Shown here: in pieces, positions 48,577 to 57,749 of the stretch
How positions within the stretch are numbered: position 1 is the first letter of the stretch
Layout: every line of letters begins with the position of its first letter
DNA from: VFZN01 sp050249615
GTDB lineage: Bacteria > Acidobacteriota > Vicinamibacteria > Vicinamibacterales > UBA2999
Reading direction: 5' to 3'
Assembly (NCBI GenBank): GCA_050249615.1
Contig: JBFWQE010000007.1
Span: 1 to 64,000, forward strand
Length of the DNA: 64,000 nt
The notes under the pieces: generated by a model
What the model saw: only the letters and a program-made list of their open reading frames with translations
Databases searched by the model: none
Told to the model about the DNA's origin: nothing
Program-made: the position numbers and the translations under genes

Positions 48577-51515
48577 CAGAAGGCCTGCCCCAATGAGATG
48601 TGCACGATCATGCCGCGCTCCCGGCTGCCGCTCGCCAGCGTGCGCGGGTTCACCTTGAACCCGAAGTCCACCCGCAGCGGTCCGATGGGCGACCGATAGC
48701 GCGCGCCGAAGCCGGCCGCGAGCCTCAGGTCGCCGAGATCGATGTCGCCGACCTGCTTGAAGATGTTTCCGGCGTCGAGGAAACCGACGAGTCCGACGCC
48801 TTTCCAGTATGGCGCCCTGAGCTCGGCGTTCACGACCACCAGCCCGTTGCCGCCCTGCGGAAAGCCCTGGGAATCGAGCGTGTCGGCCGTCCCGAGCCGA
48901 TCCAGCGCGAAGCCGCGGACCGTGGTGTCGCCGCCCGCGAAGAACCGCTCGCTCGCCGGCAGGTCCTCCACCACGTCGACGATCTGCTGCCCGTCCTCTC
49001 CGAGGATCGGGTTGCCGTCCTGGTCCACGCGCGGGACCTCGCGCGCGAAACCGGTGGCGAAGCCGGCCCGCACGCCGCCGGCAAGGACGAAGCCCCTGCC
49101 CGGCAGCCGGCGGTAGAGGAACCCCTGCAGGAAGGTCTTGGCAAAGCCCACCTCCGACCCGTACGCCCGTGCCGCCACCGCGCCGTCGAGCCCGATGACC
49201 GCCCCGCGTTGAGGGTCCAGCACGTCGTCCCTCGAATCGCGCAGGAGCGCCCCGAAGAAGGTGGACAGGCGCACCTGCGGAAACAGGCGGTCGATGAGCA
49301 GCCGATCCTCGGCCGCGATCTGCTCGTCGAAGAGTTCGGTGAAGTCGTTCGTGTAGCGGCCCGTCACGGTGAAGCCCGCGCCGAACCGCCGTGCGTAGTC
49401 GGTGCGCACGCCGCGCCGGTCGAAGGTGAAGCTGGCGCGAATGCCGCGCTCGAGGAAGGCCGTGACCTGCGCATCACCAGGCGTCCCGAACGCCCGCGGC
49501 TCGCGGAACGTGCCGGTCAGGCGGTAGTCGTTGAAGCCGTATCCGCCCGTGTCGGTCGAGTCGGCGCTGTCGATGGCGGGATCGCGCGGGCGCAGCGAGA
49601 CGCGGGAGAACAGGCTGAGGCTCCGGTTCTTGCCCCACAGGTTCCGGCGGCTCACCTCGAAGAACCCGCGGGGCGCCACCTCGACGCGCTCGTCCGCGAC
49701 GCCGCCCGTTCCCTGCCGGAGCCGGCGCCCCACCTCGAGGCCGCCCCCGTAGGTCACCGCCGTCGCAGGGGCTTCCTCCACGGTCACGAGCACGTCGCGC
49801 TGCGGCGTGCCGGGGCGCGGCAGGTCCACGATGCGCACCCGCCTGAAGAGCCCGAGCTGGCTCAGGCGCTGCTGGCTCTCGGCGAGGGCGTCGGCGCCCA
49901 GCGGCACGCCGGGCCGGATGCTCAGCTCGCGCCGAATCACGTCGGCGCTGGTCCTGGTGTTTCCGGTGATGAGCACGTGATCCACCACGGCCTGCTCACC
50001 CGCCAGGATGCTCCACGCCACCGACACGCGCTGGTTCCCGTCATCGAACGCCAGCGTCGGTGTCACGCGTGCCGACACGTAGCCGAGGTTGCGATAGTGA
50101 CGCTCGAGCGCATCGCGATCCGCCGCCAGCTGCGGCCGATAGAACGGGCGTCCGGCCACGAGCCCCAGCAGGGCGCGCAGGTCGGGCTCGGGCAGGCCCG
50201 CCGTCCCGTCCAGGGTCACGCCGGACACCGTCGTCCGTACGCCCTCGACGATCGTCAGCTGCACGTCCACGGGCCGGAATCGCACGCCGCCCTCGGCCTC
50301 CTCGGGCAGCACCTCGATGGACGGCTTCACCGCCACGCGCTGGTATCCGCGCACGCGATAGAGTTCCTCGATGGCCACGGCAATGGCCGCGACGCGGGCG
50401 TCCACGAAGGGATCCCCCCTCGTCAGTTTCAGCAGCGGCTCGATCTCCGCGGCGGGCACCGAGGTATTCCCTTCGAGGCCGACGGCGCCCATGCGGTGCA
50501 GCGGGCCCCGTTCGATCGTGAAGGTCAGGACGAGGTCGCCGCTCTGCTCGGCCCGGGCGTAGGTGGCCCGCGCGGCGCGATACCCGCGCTGGCGCAGGTA
50601 GGCCTCGATGCTGCGGCTCGCGTCTTCGAGCAGGTCCTCGTCCACCGAGCGCTCTTCGCGAACGGGTACGAGCGACTCCAGCACGCCGCGGGGCAGCGGG
50701 TCGCCGGCGTACTCGAGCCGCACGCGCGGCCCGGTGATCACGTGCACCACCACGCTCGCGGTATGGCCCTCGTCGTCGAAGGTCGTCGTCTCGCGGACCG
50801 AGGCCTCGTAGAAGCCGTCGGCGCGGAGGCGGCTCTCGTACGCCGACAGGCGCTCCTCCAGTTCCAGCCGGTCGAAGGGCTGGCCGGGATCGATGCGGAG
50901 GAAGCCCAGGATGCGGTTGGGCGCCTCGCGGGGGGTGCCCGTCACCGAGGAGGTGAGGACCACGGTGCGCGGACCGCGGTCGGCCGCCAGGGTCAGCCAC
51001 ACCTCGCCGGCCGTCTTCCCGGGCTCCACTCGCGGCACGACGGTCGCGGCGCGATAGCCGTGGTCGCGGTAGAAGTCGGTGACGGCGGCGGCCATCTCTG
51101 CCGCCCGCGAGGCGGGGGGCCGATCGCCGAAGCGCTCGCTCACCACCGTCCGCTGGGCGACGGACGACAGGCTGCCGCCCCCGTCAATCGTCACCCGGGT
51201 GATCTGACGGATGGGGCGCAGGAACCAGCGCAGGGCCACGCCGGCGCCGCCCGGCGCCGCGCTGGCGAAGACCCGGACGTCGTCGTAGCGGCCGAGGCCG
51301 ACGAGGTGGTCCATCGTGTCGCGCACGCGCTCCATGGCCAGCGGCTGGCCGATGCGCGTCTCGATCAGCTCGAGCACGCCCGACTCGAGCACGGGGCCGT
51401 CGGCCGTCTCCACCAGGACGTCCGCGATGGGCTGGCCGATGAAGGCGTCGGGCGAGGCGAGGGCGGGCCGCGCGGCGGCGAGCAGGGCGATGGCCGCGAG
51501 CAGCAGCACGCGCAT
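48576..51515 (-). CDS. Omp85-family outer-membrane assembly protein (BamA/TamA-type) with seven POTRA-like repeats
   Basis: 979 residues from ATG 51515, overlapping the TamB stop by one base. A signal peptide (about 1-20) precedes seven repeats of about 75-85 residues with the POTRA pattern (v...G...l.......v...l...GY...v). They start near residues 25, 98, 180, 260, 335, 420 and 502. The barrel (about 590-979) carries the FxGGxxxxRGF-type motif FFAGGDTTVRGF and ends in Phe. BamA has five POTRAs and TamA three. The tamB neighbour supports a TamA-like role, while repeat number is closer to BamA. Confidence 0.88.
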   Translation of the reverse strand: MRVLLLAAIALLAAARPALASPDAFIGQPIADVLVETADGPVLESGVLELIETRIGQPLAMERVRDTMDHLVGLGRYDDVRVFASAAPGGAGVALRWFLRPIRQITRVTIDGGGSLSSVAQRTVVSERFGDRPPASRAAEMAAAVTDFYRDHGYRAATVVPRVEPGKTAGEVWLTLAADRGPRTVVLTSSVTGTPREAPNRILGFLRIDPGQPFDRLELEERLSAYESRLRADGFYEASVRETTTFDDEGHTASVVVHVITGPRVRLEYAGDPLPRGVLESLVPVREERSVDEDLLEDASRSIEAYLRQRGYRAARATYARAEQSGDLVLTFTIERGPLHRMGAVGLEGNTSVPAAEIEPLLKLTRGDPFVDARVAAIAVAIEELYRVRGYQRVAVKPSIEVLPEEAEGGVRFRPVDVQLTIVEGVRTTVSGVTLDGTAGLPEPDLRALLGLVAGRPFYRPQLAADRDALERHYRNLGYVSARVTPTLAFDDGNQRVSVAWSILAGEQAVVDHVLITGNTRTSADVIRRELSIRPGVPLGADALAESQQRLSQLGLFRRVRIVDLPRPGTPQRDVLVTVEEAPATAVTYGGGLEVGRRLRQGTGGVADERVEVAPRGFFEVSRRNLWGKNRSLSLFSRVSLRPRDPAIDSADSTDTGGYGFNDYRLTGTFREPRAFGTPGDAQVTAFLERGIRASFTFDRRGVRTDYARRFGAGFTVTGRYTNDFTELFDEQIAAEDRLLIDRLFPQVRLSTFFGALLRDSRDDVLDPQRGAVIGLDGAVAARAYGSEVGFAKTFLQGFLYRRLPGRGFVLAGGVRAGFATGFAREVPRVDQDGNPILGEDGQQIVDVVEDLPASERFFAGGDTTVRGFALDRLGTADTLDSQGFPQGGNGLVVVNAELRAPYWKGVGLVGFLDAGNIFKQVGDIDLGDLRLAAGFGARYRSPIGPLRVDFGFKVNPRTLASGSRERGMIVHISLGQAF

Positions 51516-54500
51516 CAGAACGTGTGCCTCTTCCGTACTTCGAGCGCGTACGTGCGATCCTCGTTCTGCGACAGCACCCAGGCGAGCGTGTCGCTCTGAT
51601 CGAACTCGAGCAGGACGATCTCGTCGCGCGCGGACGAGGAGAGGCTGCGGGCGTACGTGAGGTAGATCCGATCGGAGATGCGCTTGCCGATGGTCACCCG
51701 TGCCGACGGGTTGACGTTGAGCCGTGCCGACTGCTGGTAGGGATCGACGAGCAGCGGGGTGATCTGGAACGAGTCCACCCCGAAGGTCTCCTGCACGACC
51801 CGGCCCACCTCGGCCGACAGCGTGCCCGTGAGCGCACGCGTGGCCCGCGCCTCGAGCAGCCGCTGCTCGCGCTCGTTGGGACGCTGCTGCGCCGCCAGCT
51901 CGACGTCGCCGCTCGGCGTGGTGTCGCTGAACAGCATCGTCAGGATCTCGATCGGCGGCAGCGGCGGGTCGGAGGTGAACTCCGGCTGCAGCCGCTCGGT
52001 CGTGCCCGCCATGCGCAGTGTCACGCGGTAGGTCTGGCCCGGCACCCGGACCCGCGTCTCCGCCTCGACGTCGAAGAACGGCTGGATGCGATCGGGGTTC
52101 GTGAAGTCGATGCTGCCGCGCGTCACGAGATACCGCCGCCCTTCGAAGCGCGCCTCGCCGCGGTCGATGTCGGCGCGCCCCAGCACCACCGGGCGATCGA
52201 GCGTGCCGCGCAGGCTCAGGTCCGCGCTGGCCACGATGCGCGCCTGGTCGTTCTCGATGCGCAGGCTCGACGGGGCGATGAGGCGCACGTCGAAGCGGAG
52301 GGCGTTGGCGGAATCGGCCGCCAGCGCGCCCTCGACCGCCGGAATCCCCTCCGGCCCGGCGGACAGGTCGAAGAGCCCCGTCGAGGTATCGAAGGGCCGG
52401 GACCACGTGGCGCTCTTCACGACGACCTCGCCCGTCACCACCGGCGAGCCGACGGGACCGCGCAGGGCGAGCTCCGCATCGACCGTCGACCGCATGCCCT
52501 CCGGGTAGCGAAGCCGCATGTCGGTGCCGACGGCGGTGACGTCGTACTCGCTCAGCACGTAGCCCGACTGCCCCAGGCGCCCGCCGAAGCGGACCGTCCC
52601 GCCGCCCACGCGCCCGCCGAGCCCGTCGAGCCGGATGCCCGACGCGTCGAACGTCACGATGCCGTTCAGCGCCTCCAGGGCATGCGGGAACCCGAAATGC
52701 CGCAGGCGGCCGTTCGAGAGCAGCGCGGTGCCGGACACCGCCGGCGACTCCACCGTGCCGCCGATCCGCGCCGACACCTCGGCGCGGCCGCTGCTGCGCA
52801 CGTCTGGCACGAAGCCCTGGAGCACCGCCAGGTTCGCCGCGCCATTCGCCGTCAGCGCGAGCGCCTGCTTCGGCAGGTCCACCGAGCCCGCCAGGTCGAG
52901 TTCCGTGTCCTCGCCCACGAGCCGCAGGGCCGTCACCTGCAGCACCTGCCGGTCCACGCTCATGCGGATGGCACCGGCGTTGCGCAGGTGGTAGTCGAAG
53001 AACCGCAGATCGACGGCGTCGACCTCGACGTCCACGCGCAGGGCGTCGGGGTTGTAGAGCTCGCCGACGACCCGGATGGCGCCGCTGGCCACCGCGGAGG
53101 TGAACGGCGAGAGCTGCGGCTGGAAGGCGCGGAGATACGGGTCCAGCGAGGTGTCGGTCACGCGGAACGACAGCTCCGCGTCCATCTCGTCGGTGAGGGC
53201 GATGCGTCCGGTTCCGGATGCGGCCAGGCGGTTGGACGCGACCTCGACCTCGTAGGTCATCACGGTGTCGCGCACCGAGAGCCGCCCCGACACCTCGCCC
53301 ACGCCTTCGTCACCGTAGAAGAGGTCCCGCACGCCGAACTTCACGTCGTAGCGCGGCGCCTCGAACGTGCCGCTGCCATTGGCCGAGAAATCCAGCAGGC
53401 CGGTGAACCCCGGGCCGCTGGACGTGGCCGCCACGGCCAGCGTCTCGACGGCCATCCCGCGCGCGTCGGCATTGAAGGAGTAGGTGCCGTTCCAGCCCAC
53501 GTAGGCCGCCCCGGTCGTGGTCGTGCCGCCCTTGGTGACGGTCAGGCCGTCGAGGCGCACGCCCGCGCCCTCGAACCGCATCGCCGCCACGCCTTCGGCA
53601 AACGGCTCCCCGTAGGCCGTCCCCTGGTGTATGGAGAGCCGCCCGAACCCGAGCGGCTGCGTGTACTGCCCGTACAGGTGGAAGTCGCCCGAGACGATGC
53701 CGTCGACGTCGTAGTCCTCGAGATCGAACGCTCCCAGGAAATCCTTGACGCTGCGGTTCGCGATGCTCACCCGCGCGTCCAGCTCCTCTCCCCCGTCCCG
53801 CCGGGGGTAGCCGAGCGAGAACTGGCCGGTCACCTCCATCCGCGAGAAGCCCTCGGTGATGACCGCGCGGCTGACGTTCGCATACGCGTTCTCGACGACG
53901 AAGTCGCCATCGACGGCCCCCCAGGTGACGCCCCAGGCCCGGATCGCCTCGCCGACGAAGCGGCCCTCGATCCGCGGGCTGCGAAACGCGCCGAGCATCA
54001 CGCCGTCGAAGCGCCCGACACCGTCGATGGGGATGGCCATCGTCCGCGCGCCGAAGGCCGTCATCATCCCGGCCAGCAGGCGGTCACCCTCCTGCCAGTT
54101 CGCGCTGGTCACGCGAAACGGCAGGTTCGATCGCTCGCCCCAGGCGGTGGCCCCCTCGAAGGTCACGTACGTGTGGCTGGTGGCGAGCTCGCTCGGCTGG
54201 AGCCGGAGGGCCGCGCCGTCGAAGCTGTACGCCATGTGGCCGCCGATGCCGACGGGCTCGAGCGGCGTGTGGTTACTGAACGGGCCGTAATCGAGCGCGC
54301 GGCGCTCGGCCTCGGCTGCCGCGCCGGCCGCGAGGCGCGGGCCCATCAGGCTGGTGCCCGGCGGCGCCGCGACGACGAGCTCGCCATCCCCTGCGCGATC
54401 GGCAAAGCGTCCCATGGGCCACTCGAGCCGGTTGCGTCCCGTCGCGCGGCCCGCCACGCGTATCCCCTCGGTCTGGAGCACGTTGGTGAGGTCGAGCAGG

Positions 54501-55594
54501 TCCACCTCGTCGTACTGCACGTCGAAGCGCGCGCGCGTGGGCTGGTCCCGCAGGCCGAGCGGCGCCATCTGGTAGGTGAACGCGAGTCGCCCGCCATTGA
54601 AGCCGGACGTGGCGCGCGTGACGTCGAAGCTCCGCGGCACCCACACCAGGGCCCCTTCGAGATCGGGAAACCGCAACTGGTTGAGGCCCGCCTCGCGGCT
54701 GTGGAAGTCGCCCTTCAGCTCGCGGCCGCCCTTGAAGAGGTGGAACGTGCCGGTGAAGTCGCTTTCGCCGTGCAGGCTGAACGTGTTGCCGGCGAAGAAG
54801 AGCTCGCGCATGCGCGGCAGCTGGATGCGCGACTTCACGTGGTAGGTCTGCTCTGGCCACTGCGCCAGCTCCACCGCGCCGGTCACGTCGCTCACCGCGC
54901 CGTCGGTGACGAGCTGCATCTGGTCGAACACCACCCGGCTGCCCAGGATGCGGAACGACGCGCCCAGGTCGGCCGCCATGGGGACGTAGTTCTGGATGGC
55001 AATGGTGCCGCCCGAGAACCTGAGCTGCCCGCGGTACTCGACCAGCTTCGAGACCGTGACGTCGAGGTTGCGGGCGACGGCGCTCCACGGCGTGCCGTGA
55101 TCGCGGTAGACCACCTCGCCACGGCTCGCCCGCACGTACTGCACGGTCGTCCGCACGGGCGAGGGGCCGGTGCGGGGCGGCCGGGGCGGCCCCGTCACGC
55201 GCGGGAACGTCTGCCGCCCGTCCGGGAAGCTCTCGATTACCATCCGCCAGTCGCTCATCTCGATGGTATCGAGCAGCACCTCCCGGTGGATGAGCGCGCC
55301 CCAGGTGAGCGACACTTCCACCCGCCTGGCGGTGAGCCAGGGCTCCTCGCCAGGACGCTGGCCCTCGATCACGAGGTCTTCGAGAACGAACCGACCGCGG
55401 CCAAGCTGCACGCCGAGCCGCCCGATGCGCATCGTGCGGTCGAGCCAGTTGCCACCGGCCCGCTCGGCGCGCGCCTTCAGCGCCGGGCCGAGATCGATGC
55501 TGACCACGCTCACGAGCACGACCGCCAGCGACACCGCGACGACCATGACAATCGTGCGTGCGTAGCGATAGGCCGCGGCGGCCAGTTTCCTCAC
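51515..55594 (-). CDS. tamB: Translocation and assembly module protein TamB (AsmA-like, DUF490)
   Basis: 1359 residues from GTG. One N-terminal membrane helix (about 13-33, TIVMVVAVSLAVVLVSVVSI) is followed by a very long repetitive beta-rich region typical of AsmA-like bridge proteins. The C-terminal DUF490 signature is clear: RGEARFEGRRYLVTRGSIDF, then EILTMLFSDTTPSGD and a final Phe. TamB-type proteins span the periplasm and carry phospholipids and/or help outer-membrane protein insertion. It sits between the biotin-carrier gene (3 bp upstream) and the Omp85 gene (1-bp overlap). Confidence 0.9.
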   Translation of the reverse strand: MRKLAAAAYRYARTIVMVVAVSLAVVLVSVVSIDLGPALKARAERAGGNWLDRTMRIGRLGVQLGRGRFVLEDLVIEGQRPGEEPWLTARRVEVSLTWGALIHREVLLDTIEMSDWRMVIESFPDGRQTFPRVTGPPRPPRTGPSPVRTTVQYVRASRGEVVYRDHGTPWSAVARNLDVTVSKLVEYRGQLRFSGGTIAIQNYVPMAADLGASFRILGSRVVFDQMQLVTDGAVSDVTGAVELAQWPEQTYHVKSRIQLPRMRELFFAGNTFSLHGESDFTGTFHLFKGGRELKGDFHSREAGLNQLRFPDLEGALVWVPRSFDVTRATSGFNGGRLAFTYQMAPLGLRDQPTRARFDVQYDEVDLLDLTNVLQTEGIRVAGRATGRNRLEWPMGRFADRAGDGELVVAAPPGTSLMGPRLAAGAAAEAERRALDYGPFSNHTPLEPVGIGGHMAYSFDGAALRLQPSELATSHTYVTFEGATAWGERSNLPFRVTSANWQEGDRLLAGMMTAFGARTMAIPIDGVGRFDGVMLGAFRSPRIEGRFVGEAIRAWGVTWGAVDGDFVVENAYANVSRAVITEGFSRMEVTGQFSLGYPRRDGGEELDARVSIANRSVKDFLGAFDLEDYDVDGIVSGDFHLYGQYTQPLGFGRLSIHQGTAYGEPFAEGVAAMRFEGAGVRLDGLTVTKGGTTTTGAAYVGWNGTYSFNADARGMAVETLAVAATSSGPGFTGLLDFSANGSGTFEAPRYDVKFGVRDLFYGDEGVGEVSGRLSVRDTVMTYEVEVASNRLAASGTGRIALTDEMDAELSFRVTDTSLDPYLRAFQPQLSPFTSAVASGAIRVVGELYNPDALRVDVEVDAVDLRFFDYHLRNAGAIRMSVDRQVLQVTALRLVGEDTELDLAGSVDLPKQALALTANGAANLAVLQGFVPDVRSSGRAEVSARIGGTVESPAVSGTALLSNGRLRHFGFPHALEALNGIVTFDASGIRLDGLGGRVGGGTVRFGGRLGQSGYVLSEYDVTAVGTDMRLRYPEGMRSTVDAELALRGPVGSPVVTGEVVVKSATWSRPFDTSTGLFDLSAGPEGIPAVEGALAADSANALRFDVRLIAPSSLRIENDQARIVASADLSLRGTLDRPVVLGRADIDRGEARFEGRRYLVTRGSIDFTNPDRIQPFFDVEAETRVRVPGQTYRVTLRMAGTTERLQPEFTSDPPLPPIEILTMLFSDTTPSGDVELAAQQRPNEREQRLLEARATRALTGTLSAEVGRVVQETFGVDSFQITPLLVDPYQQSARLNVNPSARVTIGKRISDRIYLTYARSLSSSARDEIVLLEFDQSDTLAWVLSQNEDRTYALEVRKRHTF

Positions 55595-55597
55595 GGC

Positions 55598-56113
55598 CTA
55601 CTCCACGGTGACCAGCAGCGCCCCGGCCTCGACCGACTGGCCTTCGGCCACCTTGACGGCCTTGACTCGGCCCGCGCGCGACGCGCGGAGCTCGTTTTCC
55701 ATCTTCATCGCCTCCATGACGACCAGGCCCTGGCGGGGCTCCACCACGTCGCCCGGCGCCACCAGCAGCTTCACGATCTTGCCCGGCATCGGCGCCACGA
55801 CCTGCTGCGGCCCCGAACCGCCGGCGCCGGCCACGCCGCCCCGCCGGCCGAAGCGCGGCACCAGCGCCGCCGACAGCGTGTGCCCGTCGAGCAGCACGTC
55901 GAAGCCGGCCCCGCCGGGCCGCGGCGTCACCGTCACGTCCACGCTGCGCGGCGGTCCGCCGTGCTCCCGGACGAGCAGCGAGACGCTCTCGCGTCCCACG
56001 CCGCGGTGATCCACGTCGAAGACGCGATCGTCCACGGCCACTTCCATCCCTCCGTCGCGCGCGGCGACGCGCACGCGCCGCACGCGCCCGCCTACTTCAA
56101 GATCGAACACCAC
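55598..56113 (-). CDS. Biotin carboxyl carrier protein of an acyl-CoA carboxylase
   Basis: 171 residues from GTG. The C-terminal biotinyl domain has the invariant EAMKMEN (biotinylated Lys) within APMPGKIVKLLV...VVMEAMKM. The N-terminal half (VFDLEVGGRVRRVRVAARDG) resembles the carrier extension of propionyl/acetyl-CoA and related carboxylases. It follows the biotin carboxylase gene after a 66-bp repeat. No carboxyltransferase gene is in the window, so the acyl substrate is undefined. Confidence 0.9.
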   Translation of the reverse strand: MVFDLEVGGRVRRVRVAARDGGMEVAVDDRVFDVDHRGVGRESVSLLVREHGGPPRSVDVTVTPRPGGAGFDVLLDGHTLSAALVPRFGRRGGVAGAGGSGPQQVVAPMPGKIVKLLVAPGDVVEPRQGLVVMEAMKMENELRASRAGRVKAVKVAEGQSVEAGALLVTVE

Positions 56114-56165
56114 TGGTCTGGTTCTCGGGTTCTCGGGTTCTCAGGTTCTCGGGTTCTCGGGTTCC
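56114..56165. repeat. 9-bp tandem array (ctcgggttc), inverted copy
   Basis: About five units of ggttctcgg between the biotin carboxylase stop and the carrier-protein start. It is the reverse complement of the unit at 48027-48103. Confidence 0.88.
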
Positions 56166-56179
56166 GGCCTTCCCGCGTC

Positions 56180-57697
56180 TCACTTCCCCCGGAGGGCCGC
56201 CACGCGCGCGTCCTGGCGCCAGCGGCTGGGTGCCGAGCTCGCCGCCGGCGGGGGCACGGCGCCGGCCGTCATCTGCCGCACCGCGACGGCCACGGCCGCC
56301 AGCACGGCGTGCCCGTCGTCGGGCGCGACAAGAGGCTGGCCGTTGCGCCCCGCGAGCTTGCGATCGATGAACGTCGTGTCGAACCGCGCGGCCCGGAAGT
56401 CCTCGTCGTCCAGGATCCAGCGGAAGAAGGGGATGGTGGTGCGGATGCCCCGCACTTCGTACTCCGCAAGCGCCCGCTTCATGCGGGCGAGGGCGCCCGG
56501 GCGATCCTCGGCCCACGTGATCAGTTTCGAGATCATGGGGTCGTAGTGGATCGGCACCTCGCCCCCCTCGTACATGCCGCTGTCATCGCGCACGCCCGGC
56601 CCCTGGGGCACGCGCAGGCCGCAGATGCGTCCCGGCGACGGCATGAAGTTGGCGTCGGGATCCTCGGCGTAGATGCGGCACTCGAGGGCGTGCGCCCGCG
56701 GCACGAGCAGCCCCTCGGGATCGAGCGTGAGCGCCTCGCCGCGCGCGATGCGGACCTGCCACTGCACGAGGTCCACCCCCGTCACCATCTCGGTGATGGG
56801 ATGCTCCACCTGCAGGCGCGTGTTCATCTCGAGGAAGTAGAACGAGCCGTCCTCGTCCAGCAGGAACTCGATGGTGCCGGCGTTGGTGTACTTCGCCGCC
56901 CGGGCCACGGACGCCGCGGCTGCGGTGATGCGGCGCCGCAGATCGGGCGAGACGGCCAGCGAGGGGCTCTCCTCCACGACCTTCTGGTGGCGGCGCTGGA
57001 TCGAGCACTCGCGCTCCACGAACGGCACGACCGTGCCGAAGTGATCCCCGAGCAGCTGCACCTCGATGTGCCGCGGCGCGAGAATCCGCCGCTCGAGATA
57101 GATGGCCGAGTCGCCGAAGGCCGACCCCGCCTCGGACCGCGCGGCGCGCAGCGCACCGGGCAGCTCGGCGGGCGCCGACACCATCCGCATGCCCTTCCCG
57201 CCACCACCTGCCACGGCCTTCAGCATCAGCGGGTAGCCGATGCGATCGGCGACGGCGAGCACGTCCGCGTCTGCCACGTCCTCGCCGAGGGGCTCCTCGG
57301 TGCCGGGCACCACCGGCACGCCGGCGGCGATGGCCACCTGCCGCGCAGCGGTCTTGCTGCCCATCAGGGTGATGGCCTCGGGTGTCGGGCCGATGAAGAT
57401 GAGCCCTGAGTCCCGGCAGGCGGCCGCGAAGTCCTCGTTCTCGGCGAGGAAGCCGTAGCCGGGGTGCACCGCGTCGGCGCCCGACCGTCGCGCGACGTCG
57501 AGCATGCGGTCGATCCGGAGGTAGCTCTCGCGCGGCGCATTGGGGCCGATGTGGTACGCCTCGTCGGCCATCCGGACGTGAAGGGCGGCGCGATCGCAGT
57601 CGGAGTACACCGCGACCGCGGCGATCCCGAGGTCGCGGCACGCGCGGATGATGCGAACCGCAATCTCCCCCCGGTTCGCGATGAGAATCTTCTTCAT
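56180..57697 (-). CDS. accC: Biotin carboxylase subunit of acyl-CoA/acetyl-CoA carboxylase
   Basis: 505 residues. The N-terminus (ILIANRGEIAVRIIRACRDL) and ATP-grasp domain (AVAGGGGKGMRMV, then IQRRHQKVVEESPS and MNTRLQVEHPITEMVTGVDL) are complete. The chain is about 55 residues longer than E. coli AccC (449), with an Ala/Pro-rich C-terminal extension. It uses ATP and bicarbonate to carboxylate biotin on the carrier protein encoded next. With a fused-like carrier downstream it may belong to a propionyl- or methylcrotonyl-type enzyme rather than the fatty-acid one. Confidence 0.92.
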   Translation of the reverse strand: MKKILIANRGEIAVRIIRACRDLGIAAVAVYSDCDRAALHVRMADEAYHIGPNAPRESYLRIDRMLDVARRSGADAVHPGYGFLAENEDFAAACRDSGLIFIGPTPEAITLMGSKTAARQVAIAAGVPVVPGTEEPLGEDVADADVLAVADRIGYPLMLKAVAGGGGKGMRMVSAPAELPGALRAARSEAGSAFGDSAIYLERRILAPRHIEVQLLGDHFGTVVPFVERECSIQRRHQKVVEESPSLAVSPDLRRRITAAAASVARAAKYTNAGTIEFLLDEDGSFYFLEMNTRLQVEHPITEMVTGVDLVQWQVRIARGEALTLDPEGLLVPRAHALECRIYAEDPDANFMPSPGRICGLRVPQGPGVRDDSGMYEGGEVPIHYDPMISKLITWAEDRPGALARMKRALAEYEVRGIRTTIPFFRWILDDEDFRAARFDTTFIDRKLAGRNGQPLVAPDDGHAVLAAVAVAVRQMTAGAVPPPAASSAPSRWRQDARVAALRGK

Positions 57698-57749
57698 GAG
57701 GCCGAAACTCTTATGATTCTAGCATTTACATGGTGAGGCAACGCCCCGC
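57698..57749. promoter_or_regulatory. Divergent promoter region accC / Popeye-like gene
   Basis: An AT-rich 52-bp spacer. Minus strand: TAGAAT (57716-57721), 18 nt before the accC ATG. Plus strand: TATGAT (57712-57717), about 32 nt before the Popeye-like ATG. The two -10 candidates overlap. Neither -35 is strong. Confidence 0.4.

Noticed and set aside
51524..57409. A 1961-codon open frame on the plus strand, antisense to tamB and accC
   Set aside because: It has no recognisable motifs, is rich in His/Arg/Ala/Val and is exactly opposite well-supported genes. Very high GC leaves few stop codons in the antisense frame.
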